From Desulfonatronovibrio sp046496945 (GTDB lineage: Bacteria; Desulfobacterota; Desulfovibrionia; Desulfovibrionales; Desulfonatronovibrionaceae), in NCBI GenBank assembly GCA_046496945.1, contig JAWOGL010000107.1:1-8158 (forward strand): a stretch of 8,158 bases of DNA, written 5' to 3'. Position 1 is the stretch's first letter. Each line of letters opens with the position of its first letter. The notes below the pieces were generated by a model. The model saw only the letters and a program-made list of their open reading frames with translations. It was not told where the DNA came from and did not search any database. Both the position numbers and the translations under genes were made by a program. This document shows positions 1 through 6,502 of the stretch, piece after piece.

Positions 1-7
1 GACAGCC

Positions 8-607
8 TTGAATATAATAAACATTTTTCTGGACCGGGACGGCACCATAATCCAGGACATGCACTATCTGCACGATCCTGATCAAATAAAGCTTATTCCC
101 GGAGCTGCCCAAGCTATGAAGGAAATGAATGAACTTGGCCTGAAAATATTTCTGGCATCAAACCAGAGCGGTATCGGGCGCAAATACTTTACTGAAGAAC
201 AGTATCATCTGGTCCAGGAAAAACTTCTAAGCATGCTTACTGAAAAAAAAATCAGGATAGAGGACTGCGCGTTCTGTCCCCACAGTCCGGATAACCACTG
301 TAATTGCCGCAAGCCCGCCCCGGGCATGTGGCGAAAACTCTCCGCGGAACACGGCCTGTCTCCGGCACAGACCGTGATGATCGGAGATAAAAAAGCGGAT
401 ATACTCTTTGCCCGGAACAGCGGTTTTGCAGCCTGTGCTCTTGTTCTGACCGGCCAGGGACTGCAAAACATGCTAAAATTGGGCATTGACGGGGATCCTG
501 CCCCCTGGTTTGAACCGGAGCCGCATCCCATGAAGCCAAGCGTGGTGGCCAGAGATATAAATTCAGCCTGGAACTGGATCAAACAAAGGTTCATTGATGT
601 CCATTAA
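8..607 (+). CDS. gmhB: D-glycero-D-manno-heptose 1,7-bisphosphate 7-phosphatase (GmhB-type HAD phosphatase)
   Basis: Predicted cytosolic HAD-superfamily (subfamily IIIA) phosphatase of 199 residues. It would remove the 7-phosphate from heptose 1,7-bisphosphate on the way to the ADP-heptose used for the LPS core. Seen: motif I FLDRDGT at residues 7-13, with nucleophile D9 and acid/base D11; motif II SNQSG at 51-55; a zinc-loop pattern C90-x-H92...C98-x-C100, followed at once by the motif III RKP (K102); motif IV GDKKAD at 126-131. Length is normal for GmhB (about 190 in E. coli). The zinc loop is shorter than in the E. coli enzyme. The start is the TTG at 8, which puts DRDG at the usual distance from the N-terminus. 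The frame stays open to the window edge and no ribosome binding site is visible, so a start a few codons upstream is possible. It overlaps the next gene by 11 bases. HisB-N-type histidinol phosphatases share these motifs, but two adjacent heptosyltransferases favour GmhB. Confidence 0.88.
   Translation: MNIINIFLDRDGTIIQDMHYLHDPDQIKLIPGAAQAMKEMNELGLKIFLASNQSGIGRKYFTEEQYHLVQEKLLSMLTEKKIRIEDCAFCPHSPDNHCNCRKPAPGMWRKLSAEHGLSPAQTVMIGDKKADILFARNSGFAACALVLTGQGLQNMLKLGIDGDPAPWFEPEPHPMKPSVVARDINSAWNWIKQRFIDVH
585..589 (+). promoter_or_regulatory. Ribosome binding site for the first heptosyltransferase
   Basis: AAAGG lies 7 bases before the ATG at 597. This favours that ATG over the in-frame TTG at 594, which directly precedes it. 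The site lies inside the 3' end of gmhB, as expected for translational coupling. Confidence 0.5.
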
Positions 608-1625
608 ACGCATCGCAGTCTGGCAGACCGCCTTTCTGGGCGATGCCATTTTGACTCTGCCTCTTCTGCAGACCCTTGCCCGGTCTTTTCCAGACGCAAA
701 GATTTATTTTTTTGTGCGCAAAGGATTAAAACCCCTGTTTGAAGCGGACCTGCGTTACAAAACCATTGAATTTGACAAATATGGCCGGGACAAAGGCCTG
801 CCCGGCATTTTCAAAGTATCCGGACAAATCAGAAAGCTTGGATTCGATCTCTGGCTTTCTCCCCACACCAGCCTGCGAAGCGCTGTAATGTCTTTTTGCA
901 GTAATGCCGCAACCAGCATTGGATACAATACCCATCTGCATAACATGTTTGCCTATACCCACACCGTATCCAGACGCTTTTCTGAACTGGATGAGATAGA
1001 AAGGATTCTTGAGTTACTGACGCCCCTGAAGGTTGAGGCCAGACAGACCTGGCCTGCCATTGTGCTTCCGGGAGAGGCCCGGCAGAAAGCTGATAATTTC
1101 TGGAAAAAAAATATCCACAAAAAGACCCTGGGCATTCATCCGGGTTCCACCTGGCCCACCAAAAAATGGCCTGAAAATTACTTTGCCCGGTTAATCAGCA
1201 AGGTCCAGGAACTTAACGATACCCAGGTAATTATTTTTGCAGGCCCCGGAGAAGAAAATATTGTCCGGGATATCAAGGCGGGGCTGAACAGCACTGAACA
1301 AGTAATAGATCTTTCCGGCAGATTAAACCTGCCTGAACTGGCTGCGTACCTGGCAAAACTGGACTGCTACCTGACCAGCGACTCCGGCCCCATGCACCTG
1401 GCATGGCCTCAGAATGTACCCACAATAGCCCTTTTCGGTCCCACCACCAGGCAACTGGGTTTTTTCCCCCGGGGCACAAATGCCACCGTGCTTGAAACAG
1501 ACCTTTCATGCCGGCCCTGCGGGCTGCATGGCCATAAAAGCTGTCCGGAAAACCATCACAAATGTATGCGGGATATCCTTCCAGAAAAAGTCATGTCCGC
1601 GGTAAAGGAAAAGCTTGATGCCTGA
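597..1625 (+). CDS. waaF: Lipopolysaccharide heptosyltransferase, GT9 family (WaaF/RfaF-like)
   Basis: Glycosyltransferase family 9 protein of 342 residues, predicted to act on the cytoplasmic face of the inner membrane, adding heptose from ADP-heptose to the growing LPS inner core. Seen: N-terminal FLGDAIL with D16 at the place of the GT9 catalytic aspartate; HPGSTWPTKKWP at 181-192, holding the conserved Lys-Trp-Pro; SDSGPMHLA at 261-269 and FGPT at 280-283, the ADP-heptose-binding segments of the second Rossmann domain. Near the C-terminus is a cluster C305, C308, H311, C316, H320, H321, C323. Length is usual for WaaF (about 350). The ATG at 597 is chosen over the TTG at 594 because of AAAGG 7 bases upstream. 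It overlaps gmhB by 11 bases and the next gene by 8. The GT9 assignment is secure. WaaF rather than WaaC or WaaQ is inferred from similarity to 'heptosyltransferase II' type sequences; acceptor specificity cannot be read from sequence. Confidence 0.85.
   Translation: MSIKRIAVWQTAFLGDAILTLPLLQTLARSFPDAKIYFFVRKGLKPLFEADLRYKTIEFDKYGRDKGLPGIFKVSGQIRKLGFDLWLSPHTSLRSAVMSFCSNAATSIGYNTHLHNMFAYTHTVSRRFSELDEIERILELLTPLKVEARQTWPAIVLPGEARQKADNFWKKNIHKKTLGIHPGSTWPTKKWPENYFARLISKVQELNDTQVIIFAGPGEENIVRDIKAGLNSTEQVIDLSGRLNLPELAAYLAKLDCYLTSDSGPMHLAWPQNVPTIALFGPTTRQLGFFPRGTNATVLETDLSCRPCGLHGHKSCPENHHKCMRDILPEKVMSAVKEKLDA
1604..1609 (+). promoter_or_regulatory. Ribosome binding site for the second heptosyltransferase
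   Basis: AAAGGA ends 8 bases before the ATG at 1618, supporting that start over the in-frame TTG at 1615. It is inside the end of the preceding gene. Confidence 0.55.
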
Positions 1626-2610
1626 CAATTATCTGGTCATCAGGCTGGGTTCATTTGGGGACGTACTTCTGACCACAGGAGTTCTATCCTCCTGGCGCAA
1701 AAGCCTGGACTGCCGGTTTCATGTAGTAACCAGATCCGGCTTCAGTGATATTTTCAAACATCATCCAGGGGTTGAAACAGTCATACCGGTCAGTGCTGAA
1801 AACCTTACTCCCGGGGGATGGTTTAAATTTTGTGCGGAATTGAAAAGAAATTATTCTCCCATGGACTTAATTGATCTCCATGCCAACCTGCGAACCTTTT
1901 TTCTGAAACGTATCTGGCCGCAAAAGATATATTCCTACCCCAAAATGGGACTGTACCGGCGCTTATACGCCGGAACAGGATTACCATTTTTTAAAAACAA
2001 GCTTCTGGAAAAAAACGTTCCTCAACGCTACCACTCTGCCCTGTCTGCTGAACATAAAATTCCATCCGACCTGACCCCTGAATTATCTCTGGAACCGGCT
2101 GAAACCGGCCAGGCCCTGAAAAAACTAGCTGCTGCCGGTCTGAACCGGAAAGTAGTCTGCCTTCATCCTTATGCCACCCACCAGGCCAAGGCCTGGCCTG
2201 AAGAAAAATGGAAAAAACTCTGTTTTTTACTTGAAAAAAATAACTATAACTGGATTATTGTCGGACAGCATAACTCTGCCTTATACCCCAAGGATCCCAG
2301 AGATTTTACCAACCAGACATCCATAAGGGAAACAGCGGCGATCATCAGCCACTGCCGGGCTCTGGTTACAGGAGATTCCGGCCCGATGCATCTGGCTTCA
2401 GCAGTGAACACCCCGGTAATAGGTCTTTTCGGACCCACCAGCAGGGAATGGGGTTTTTATCCGTCCGGACCTGAAGATATAATTATTGAATCAGATCTTG
2501 CCTGCCGACCTTGTTCACTGCACGGAAAAACCACTGGAAACTGCAAGATCAAATGCATGAACCAGCTTGAACCCGAACAGATTATAAGTGTCTTAAACAA
2601 CAGCCATTAA
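1618..2610 (+). CDS. Second heptosyltransferase, GT9 family
   Basis: GT9 glycosyltransferase of 330 residues, paralogous to the gene just upstream and probably adding another heptose (or related sugar) to the LPS core. Seen: N-terminal VIRLGSFGDVLL with D15 as the likely catalytic base; HPYATHQAKAWPEEKW at 183-198, the position of the conserved Lys/Trp-Pro motif; GDSGPMHLAS at 252-261; FGPT at 271-274. A C-terminal cluster C296, C299, H302, C309, C313 resembles the one in its neighbour. The ATG at 1618 has AAAGGA 8 bases upstream; the gene overlaps the previous one by 8 bases, suggesting coupled translation. The 'IRLGSFGDVLLTTGVL' N-terminus is like WaaC/heptosyltransferase I and also like WaaQ-type enzymes, so I leave the symbol empty. 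No hairpin with a T-run follows the TAA, so transcription may continue toward the transporter operon. Confidence 0.82.
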   Translation: MPDNYLVIRLGSFGDVLLTTGVLSSWRKSLDCRFHVVTRSGFSDIFKHHPGVETVIPVSAENLTPGGWFKFCAELKRNYSPMDLIDLHANLRTFFLKRIWPQKIYSYPKMGLYRRLYAGTGLPFFKNKLLEKNVPQRYHSALSAEHKIPSDLTPELSLEPAETGQALKKLAAAGLNRKVVCLHPYATHQAKAWPEEKWKKLCFLLEKNNYNWIIVGQHNSALYPKDPRDFTNQTSIRETAAIISHCRALVTGDSGPMHLASAVNTPVIGLFGPTSREWGFYPSGPEDIIIESDLACRPCSLHGKTTGNCKIKCMNQLEPEQIISVLNNSH

Positions 2611-2767
2611 GCCGCAATAATTCATGAAAATCTGATTAACAGTTATTTTCTCCTCACAGCCTGAATCCGTAAAGTCATTTTTGCAAGCTTTTATGCAAAC
2701 CCAGGAACCTGGCTTGCAGATTCAGGTTATACTTGAAAAAACCAGCCCGTTGACTTAGCGTAAAACA
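2611..2767 (+). other. 157-base leader between the LPS genes and the transporter operon, with nested inverted repeats
   Basis: This gap contains no credible gene. It holds nested complementary segments: CCTGAATC (2660-2667) with GATTCAGG (2719-2726), TGCAAGC (2682-2688) with GCTTGCA (2712-2718), and CCAG/CTGG (2701-2704/2709-2712). The two right-hand arms are directly adjacent, while the left-hand arms are separated by 14 bases. TTTGCA (2680-2685) can instead pair with TGCAAA (2694-2699), which excludes the TGCAAGC pairing. No T-run follows, so this is not a standard intrinsic terminator. A folded mRNA leader or a protein-binding site are the likeliest readings; function unknown. Confidence 0.5.
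2728..2733 (+). promoter_or_regulatory. Possible -10 element for the transporter operon
   Basis: TATACT differs from the sigma-70 -10 consensus at one base and lies 34 bases before the mlaE ATG, just after the inverted-repeat structure. No good -35 hexamer is found 16-18 bases upstream (the best positions read GAACCT or similar), so this is only a candidate. Confidence 0.22.
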
Positions 2768-3919
2768 ATGGACCAAAAAGAAACTTCACAATTAAGTACG
2801 GATGAATCACTGACCTGGTCTTTTGATTCTCCGTCAACTCAGGAACTTGTCCTGAACATAAAGGGCAGCATCAACTCCCAGAATTTAAGCGGAATCTGGC
2901 ACGAAACAGAAAAAAAACTTGCCCCGTCTGAAGTCCGGAGCCTGACTATTAATGCAGAAGATATTAAGTATCTGGACATGAGCGGACAGGCTTTTTTACT
3001 ACAGTTTACCCGCTTGATGGAAAAAAAAGGAGGGCAGGCCAAGGTTCATGGACTGCGTAAAGATTTCCGGAATATGTATGAGCAGCTGTCCTGCTTTGAC
3101 TGTCTGGACAAACCCGCACAACCCAGAAGGTCCATCCTGGAAGAACTGGGCCTGGCCACCGTCAAAATCGGTCATGACATAAAGGCCTTCTTCATATTTG
3201 TGGGGCAGTTTGTCTCCGCGTTTACTTACAGCCTGCTCCATCCCGGATCCCTGCGCTGGAAAGACATTTTTCTGCATATTGAAAACGTTGGTGCTAAAGC
3301 GGTCTTTATTGTTTCTCTCATTGGTTTTCTTATGGGTCTGATCATATCTTTTCAGTCAGCCATGTCCCTGCGCATGTTCGGCGCGGAAATTTTCGTGGCC
3401 AGACTCCTGGGCCTGTCCATGGTAAGAGAACTGGGTCCTTTGGTCACCGCCATTATCATGGCCGGCCGAACCGGCTCTTCATTTGCCGCCGAAATCGGAA
3501 CCATGAAAATTAACGAAGAAATCAACGCCCTGACCACCATGGGCCTGAGTCCGGTCAAATTTCTGGTAGTGCCCAGGATGCTGGCCGCAATGCTGGTCAT
3601 GCCCTTTCTGACCATGTTTTTTATTCTTTTCAGCCTGGTAGGCGGAGCAATTGTAATGCTCTCTCTGGGATTTCCTTTGATCACCTATATTAACCAGATT
3701 ACCGTGTCTCTTGGCATGGTGGATTTTGCAGGGGGAATGTTCAAGGCAGTGGTATTCAGCACTCTGGTTGCCTGGATAGGCTGCGTAAGGGGACTTCAGA
3801 CCGCCACCGGATCCATGGCGGTGGGACTGTCCACCACCAGTGCCGTTGTCAGCGGGATAGTTCTTATTGCGGTCTGCGACGGAATTTTTGCGGTAACCTT
3901 TTATATATTGGGAATATAG
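2768..3919 (+). CDS. mlaE: MCE/Mla-type lipid ABC transporter permease with N-terminal STAS domain (MlaB-MlaE fusion)
   Basis: Inner-membrane permease of 383 residues for a phospholipid-transporting MCE system. Residues about 15-115 form a STAS-like domain, with the characteristic YLDMSGQAFLLQF at 68-80 (the D-x-S-G loop), corresponding to the separate MlaB protein of E. coli. Residues about 125-383 are an MlaE (DUF140) permease with several hydrophobic segments (about 177-197, 222-234, 270-300, 325-345, 355-382). They carry the family hallmark MVRELGPLVTAIIMAGRTG at 218-236, followed by AAEIGTMKINEEINAL. Typical MlaE is about 260 residues, so the extra length is the STAS fusion, a known architecture. 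The ATG at 2768 leaves only a short tail before the STAS fold; no clear Shine-Dalgarno precedes it (GACTTAGCGTAAAACA). It is followed 3 bases later by the ATPase gene. The substrate is inferred from the family. Confidence 0.93.
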   Translation: MDQKETSQLSTDESLTWSFDSPSTQELVLNIKGSINSQNLSGIWHETEKKLAPSEVRSLTINAEDIKYLDMSGQAFLLQFTRLMEKKGGQAKVHGLRKDFRNMYEQLSCFDCLDKPAQPRRSILEELGLATVKIGHDIKAFFIFVGQFVSAFTYSLLHPGSLRWKDIFLHIENVGAKAVFIVSLIGFLMGLIISFQSAMSLRMFGAEIFVARLLGLSMVRELGPLVTAIIMAGRTGSSFAAEIGTMKINEEINALTTMGLSPVKFLVVPRMLAAMLVMPFLTMFFILFSLVGGAIVMLSLGFPLITYINQITVSLGMVDFAGGMFKAVVFSTLVAWIGCVRGLQTATGSMAVGLSTTSAVVSGIVLIAVCDGIFAVTFYILGI

Positions 3920-3922
3920 TAC

Positions 3923-4696
3923 ATGTCTTCATCAAACGCCCCGGTTGTATCGGTCAGAAACCTGAGCATGGGTTTCAACGATGAGGTACTCATGAATAAT
4001 ATCTCCTTTGATGTCTATTCCGGGGAAATTTTTGTTATTCTGGGAGGATCAGGCAGCGGCAAAAGTACTCTCTTAAAACATATGATCGGACTCTACACTC
4101 CAATCTCAGGACAGATACTTATTAACAATCAGGACTTGACCAGAGCGAGTGATTCAGCAAAAATGAAAATTCTGAAAGAAATCGGAATCAGCTATCAGAG
4201 CGGCGCTCTGTTCGGCTCCATGACCCTTCTGGAAAATATCCGTCTTCCTCTGGAAGAATTTACGGATCTGTCCAGAACCGCCATGGACCTGGTAAGCCGA
4301 ATCAAATTGTCACAGGTAGGCCTAATTGGATACGAAAATCATATGCCTTCGGAACTTAGCGGAGGAATGCAGAAAAGAGCAGCCATTGCCAGAGCCATGG
4401 CCCTGGATCCGGCTATTCTTTTTCTTGACGAGCCATCAGCAGGGCTGGACCCTTTAACTTCCCTGGAACTGGACCAACTGATCCTGAGTCTGAGCCAGAG
4501 TCTCCAGATTACTTTTGTTATCGTGACTCACGAACTCAGCAGCATTTTTAAAATCGGACACCGGATGATCATCCTGGACAAAAAAAGAAAAACCATCGCG
4601 GACCAGGGTTCTCCGCAGGATCTCAAAGTCAGCAGCCCTGATCCATGGGTTCGCTCTTTTTTAAACCGGGAACCCCTGGACAAACAAAAAGAATAA
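3923..4696 (+). CDS. mlaF: MCE/Mla-type lipid ABC transporter ATP-binding protein
   Basis: Cytoplasmic ATPase of 257 residues that would power the adjacent permease. Seen in order: Walker A GGSGSGKST at 41-49; Q-loop YQSGALF with Q92; ABC signature LSGGMQKR at 145-152; Walker B ILFLDEP at 165-171 with catalytic E170; D-loop SAGLDP at 172-177; switch histidine H203 in VTHE. YQSGALFGSMT after the Q-loop and SGGMQKRAAIARA are typical of MlaF/Ttg2A. Length matches the family (about 270 in E. coli). The start is 3 bases after the mlaE stop with GGGA about 9 bases upstream, so the two are almost certainly cotranscribed and coupled. All catalytic residues are present. Confidence 0.95.
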   Translation: MSSSNAPVVSVRNLSMGFNDEVLMNNISFDVYSGEIFVILGGSGSGKSTLLKHMIGLYTPISGQILINNQDLTRASDSAKMKILKEIGISYQSGALFGSMTLLENIRLPLEEFTDLSRTAMDLVSRIKLSQVGLIGYENHMPSELSGGMQKRAAIARAMALDPAILFLDEPSAGLDPLTSLELDQLILSLSQSLQITFVIVTHELSSIFKIGHRMIILDKKRKTIADQGSPQDLKVSSPDPWVRSFLNREPLDKQKE

Positions 4697-4708
4697 AACC
4701 ATTACATC

Positions 4709-5833
4709 ATGAGCACCAAACCAAACTACTTCACCATCGGATTATTTGTCCTTATCGGCCTGATACTTATTATGGGCGCGCTCATCGTTCTGGGAGCCGG
4801 CAGTATCTGGCGGGAGCATGTCTATGTGGAGACTTACGTTAATGAATCCATACAGGGCATTGAAACCGGATCAGCAGTAAAAATGCGCGGGGTTAAAATC
4901 GGCAATGTTCAGAATATAGGCTTTGTAAACATAAGGTATCCCCAGGCCACGGAAGCTCAAAAGCGTTATGTCATGCTGGAAATAAGTCTTTCTCTCAAGT
5001 CTTTCGGGGATATGAATCCGGCCCAGCTGAAATCCTTTCTTAAATCAGAAGTAAAAAAAGGTCTGCGCATAAGAATGCAGCCCATGGGACTGACTGGATC
5101 AGCTTTCATGGAGATGGACTACACAAAGCCTGATCGTTATCCTCCTCTGCCCATAAGCTGGACCCCGGAAAACCCTTACATTCCCTCAGCTCCGGGAACC
5201 TTTGCCCGGCTGGAGGAAACTTTTGAAGCCATGAGCAACACCATGGCCGGAATTGAAAAACTGGACCTGGAAAAAACACTTAATAATCTTGACCAGCTTA
5301 TAATCAGTCTAAACACCACAGTAGAGTCCCTGGACATGGAAGGACTTTCTGATCAGGCCCGCCTTTTTCTCAGAGAAATGAGAGAAAGCAACAGAAAATT
5401 ATCCATGATGATGGGTCCGGAAAATAAAATCGCAGAAGAAAAGGTTAACTTCTATTCAATAATGAATGACGCGGGCGCAATGGTCAGCGAAATCCGCCAA
5501 GGACTTGGCCGGCTTAATATAAACCAGGACGGAGGAACCATGGATCAACTGGCGCAGGCCGTCTCCAACCTGAACCTGGCAGCTTCAGACATGCCGGAAA
5601 CCCTTAAAGACATACAGGGAGCGGCAAATTCAGTGCATCAAAGCACACAGGGACTTACCCGTTTTTCCAGAAAGGGTTACTCTCTTTTGGCCACGCAGAA
5701 TGAAAAGATTGAATCCATCATGCGCAACCTGGAAATCACCAGCCGAAACCTGATGGAAATTTCCACGGATGCCAAAAGCTATCCATCCTATATTTTCTTT
5801 GGAGAAAAACCTTTGGAGAGTGATCAAAAGTGA
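4709..5833 (+). CDS. mlaD: MlaD-like MCE-domain protein with long helical C-terminal extension
   Basis: Periplasmic lipid-binding subunit of 374 residues, anchored in the inner membrane. Seen: one N-terminal membrane segment at about 8-31 (IGLFVLIGLILIMGALIVLG); a single MCE domain at about 38-138, including GSAVKMRGVKIGNVQNIGF (54-72) and RIRMQPMGLTGSAFMEMD (120-137); then about 200 residues rich in predicted helix with heptad-like hydrophobics and many Asn/Gln/Ser (160-355), ending in YPSYIFFGEKP (358-368). E. coli MlaD is about 183 residues, so this protein has a large added tail. MCE proteins form hexameric rings; a helical tail could make a tube toward the outer membrane, as in PqiB or the mycobacterial Mce needles (inference). 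It starts 12 bases after mlaF with no strong ribosome binding site and overlaps the lipoprotein gene by 4 bases. Confidence 0.9.
   Translation: MSTKPNYFTIGLFVLIGLILIMGALIVLGAGSIWREHVYVETYVNESIQGIETGSAVKMRGVKIGNVQNIGFVNIRYPQATEAQKRYVMLEISLSLKSFGDMNPAQLKSFLKSEVKKGLRIRMQPMGLTGSAFMEMDYTKPDRYPPLPISWTPENPYIPSAPGTFARLEETFEAMSNTMAGIEKLDLEKTLNNLDQLIISLNTTVESLDMEGLSDQARLFLREMRESNRKLSMMMGPENKIAEEKVNFYSIMNDAGAMVSEIRQGLGRLNINQDGGTMDQLAQAVSNLNLAASDMPETLKDIQGAANSVHQSTQGLTRFSRKGYSLLATQNEKIESIMRNLEITSRNLMEISTDAKSYPSYIFFGEKPLESDQK
5815..5820 (+). promoter_or_regulatory. Ribosome binding site supporting a GTG start
   Basis: GGAGAG ends 9 bases before the GTG at 5830. It supports this non-ATG start, which overlaps the mlaD stop as GTGA, and it lies within the mlaD coding sequence. 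Confidence 0.5.
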
Positions 5834-6450
5834 AGTATAAATTACCAGCCGGAATCATCCTTTTTTTCATATTGCTGATAGCTTTTGCCTGCGCACCCAA
5901 AAAACCAGCCATTGAAAGAAACTATTATATTCTGGAAACCTCAAGAAATTCGCCTCCAGCTCAGGAAACCATTCCCGCATCCTTAAAGATTCCTGATTTC
6001 TCAGTATCACCAGGGTTTCAGGGCAGGGAAATTATTTACCGAAGCGGCAAAAGCTCAGCTATTGCTGATTTTTATAATCACTACTTTATTCTGCCGGGCC
6101 CCATGATCACCCAGCTGGCAGGATCCTGGTTCATGGACGCCGGATTATTTAGCGCGGTAATACCGCCATCCAGCACCAAAGAAGCTGACTATATCCTGGA
6201 AGGAGCAGTGACCTCCATTTATGGGGACACTTCCCAGTCAGGAAAAAACGCTGCAGTCGTGGAAATAAATTTTATGCTGTTAAAAAATTCCGGCTTTGAC
6301 CAGGAGATTGTTTTTCAGAAAAAATACAAATCTACAGTGAAAACCGAGGTTTCAGGGGCACAGCCTCTCATCAACGGGTTAAATAAAGGTCTGAATAATA
6401 TTTTTACTTCCCTGGAAAGAGATCTGGCAACATTGTCTGAGCTGCAATAA
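5830..6450 (+). CDS. ABC-type transport auxiliary lipoprotein (PqiC-like, ABC_trans_aux)
   Basis: Predicted outer-membrane lipoprotein of 206 residues. Seen: a basic start (MKYK), a hydrophobic segment at 7-20 and a lipobox-like AFAC with C21 as the lipidated cysteine. Ala follows the cysteine, not Asp, so export to the outer membrane is expected. The mature part opens with RNYYIL (30-35), like the '-YYxL' opening of PqiC and related ABC_trans_aux proteins. It has FYNHYFILPGPMITQLAGSWFMDAGLFSAVIPP in the middle and ADYILEGAVTSIYGD at 119-133, the usual 'a-dy-L-g-i-~' strand of that family. The lipobox has Phe at -2 and Ala at -3, which is weaker than the consensus, but the cysteine placement is typical. 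The GTG start overlaps mlaD by 4 bases and has GGAGAG upstream. PqiC forms an outer-membrane ring that contacts PqiB; by context this protein probably docks the MlaD tail. Identity rests on pattern recognition, not on a search. Confidence 0.78.
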   Translation: MKYKLPAGIILFFILLIAFACAPKKPAIERNYYILETSRNSPPAQETIPASLKIPDFSVSPGFQGREIIYRSGKSSAIADFYNHYFILPGPMITQLAGSWFMDAGLFSAVIPPSSTKEADYILEGAVTSIYGDTSQSGKNAAVVEINFMLLKNSGFDQEIVFQKKYKSTVKTEVSGAQPLINGLNKGLNNIFTSLERDLATLSELQ

Positions 6451-6460
6451 CGCAGTTGAT

Positions 6461-6482
6461 ACCGAGGGCAGGATCGGTTTTT
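6461..6482 (+). terminator. Weak candidate intrinsic terminator after the transporter operon
   Basis: ACCGA (6461-6465) pairs with TCGGT (6474-6478) around an 8-base loop and runs into five T residues (6478-6482), 10 bases after the lipoprotein stop. The stem has only 5 base pairs. GGCAG (6467-6471) with CTGCC (6483-6487) offers a competing pairing. Position between convergent genes supports a terminator, but the structure is marginal. Confidence 0.35.
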
Positions 6483-6502
6483 CTGCCGGGCGGCTTGACT
6501 GG

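Noticed and set aside
205..594. 129-codon minus-strand frame opposite gmhB
   Set aside because: It is a shadow of gmhB, whose HAD motifs are all intact on the + strand; no domain is visible in the antisense peptide.
2660..2726. The leader palindromes as an intrinsic terminator of the LPS genes
   Set aside because: No T-run follows the right arm (TTATACTTGAAAA), and the left arm is interrupted by 14 bases.
3352..3684. 110-codon minus-strand frame opposite mlaE
   Set aside because: It lies fully within the conserved permease core and shows no hydrophobic or catalytic pattern of its own.
4645..4842. 65-codon + strand frame across the mlaF-mlaD junction
   Set aside because: It overlaps two well-supported genes in another frame and its His-rich, basic peptide looks like frame-shifted coding sequence.
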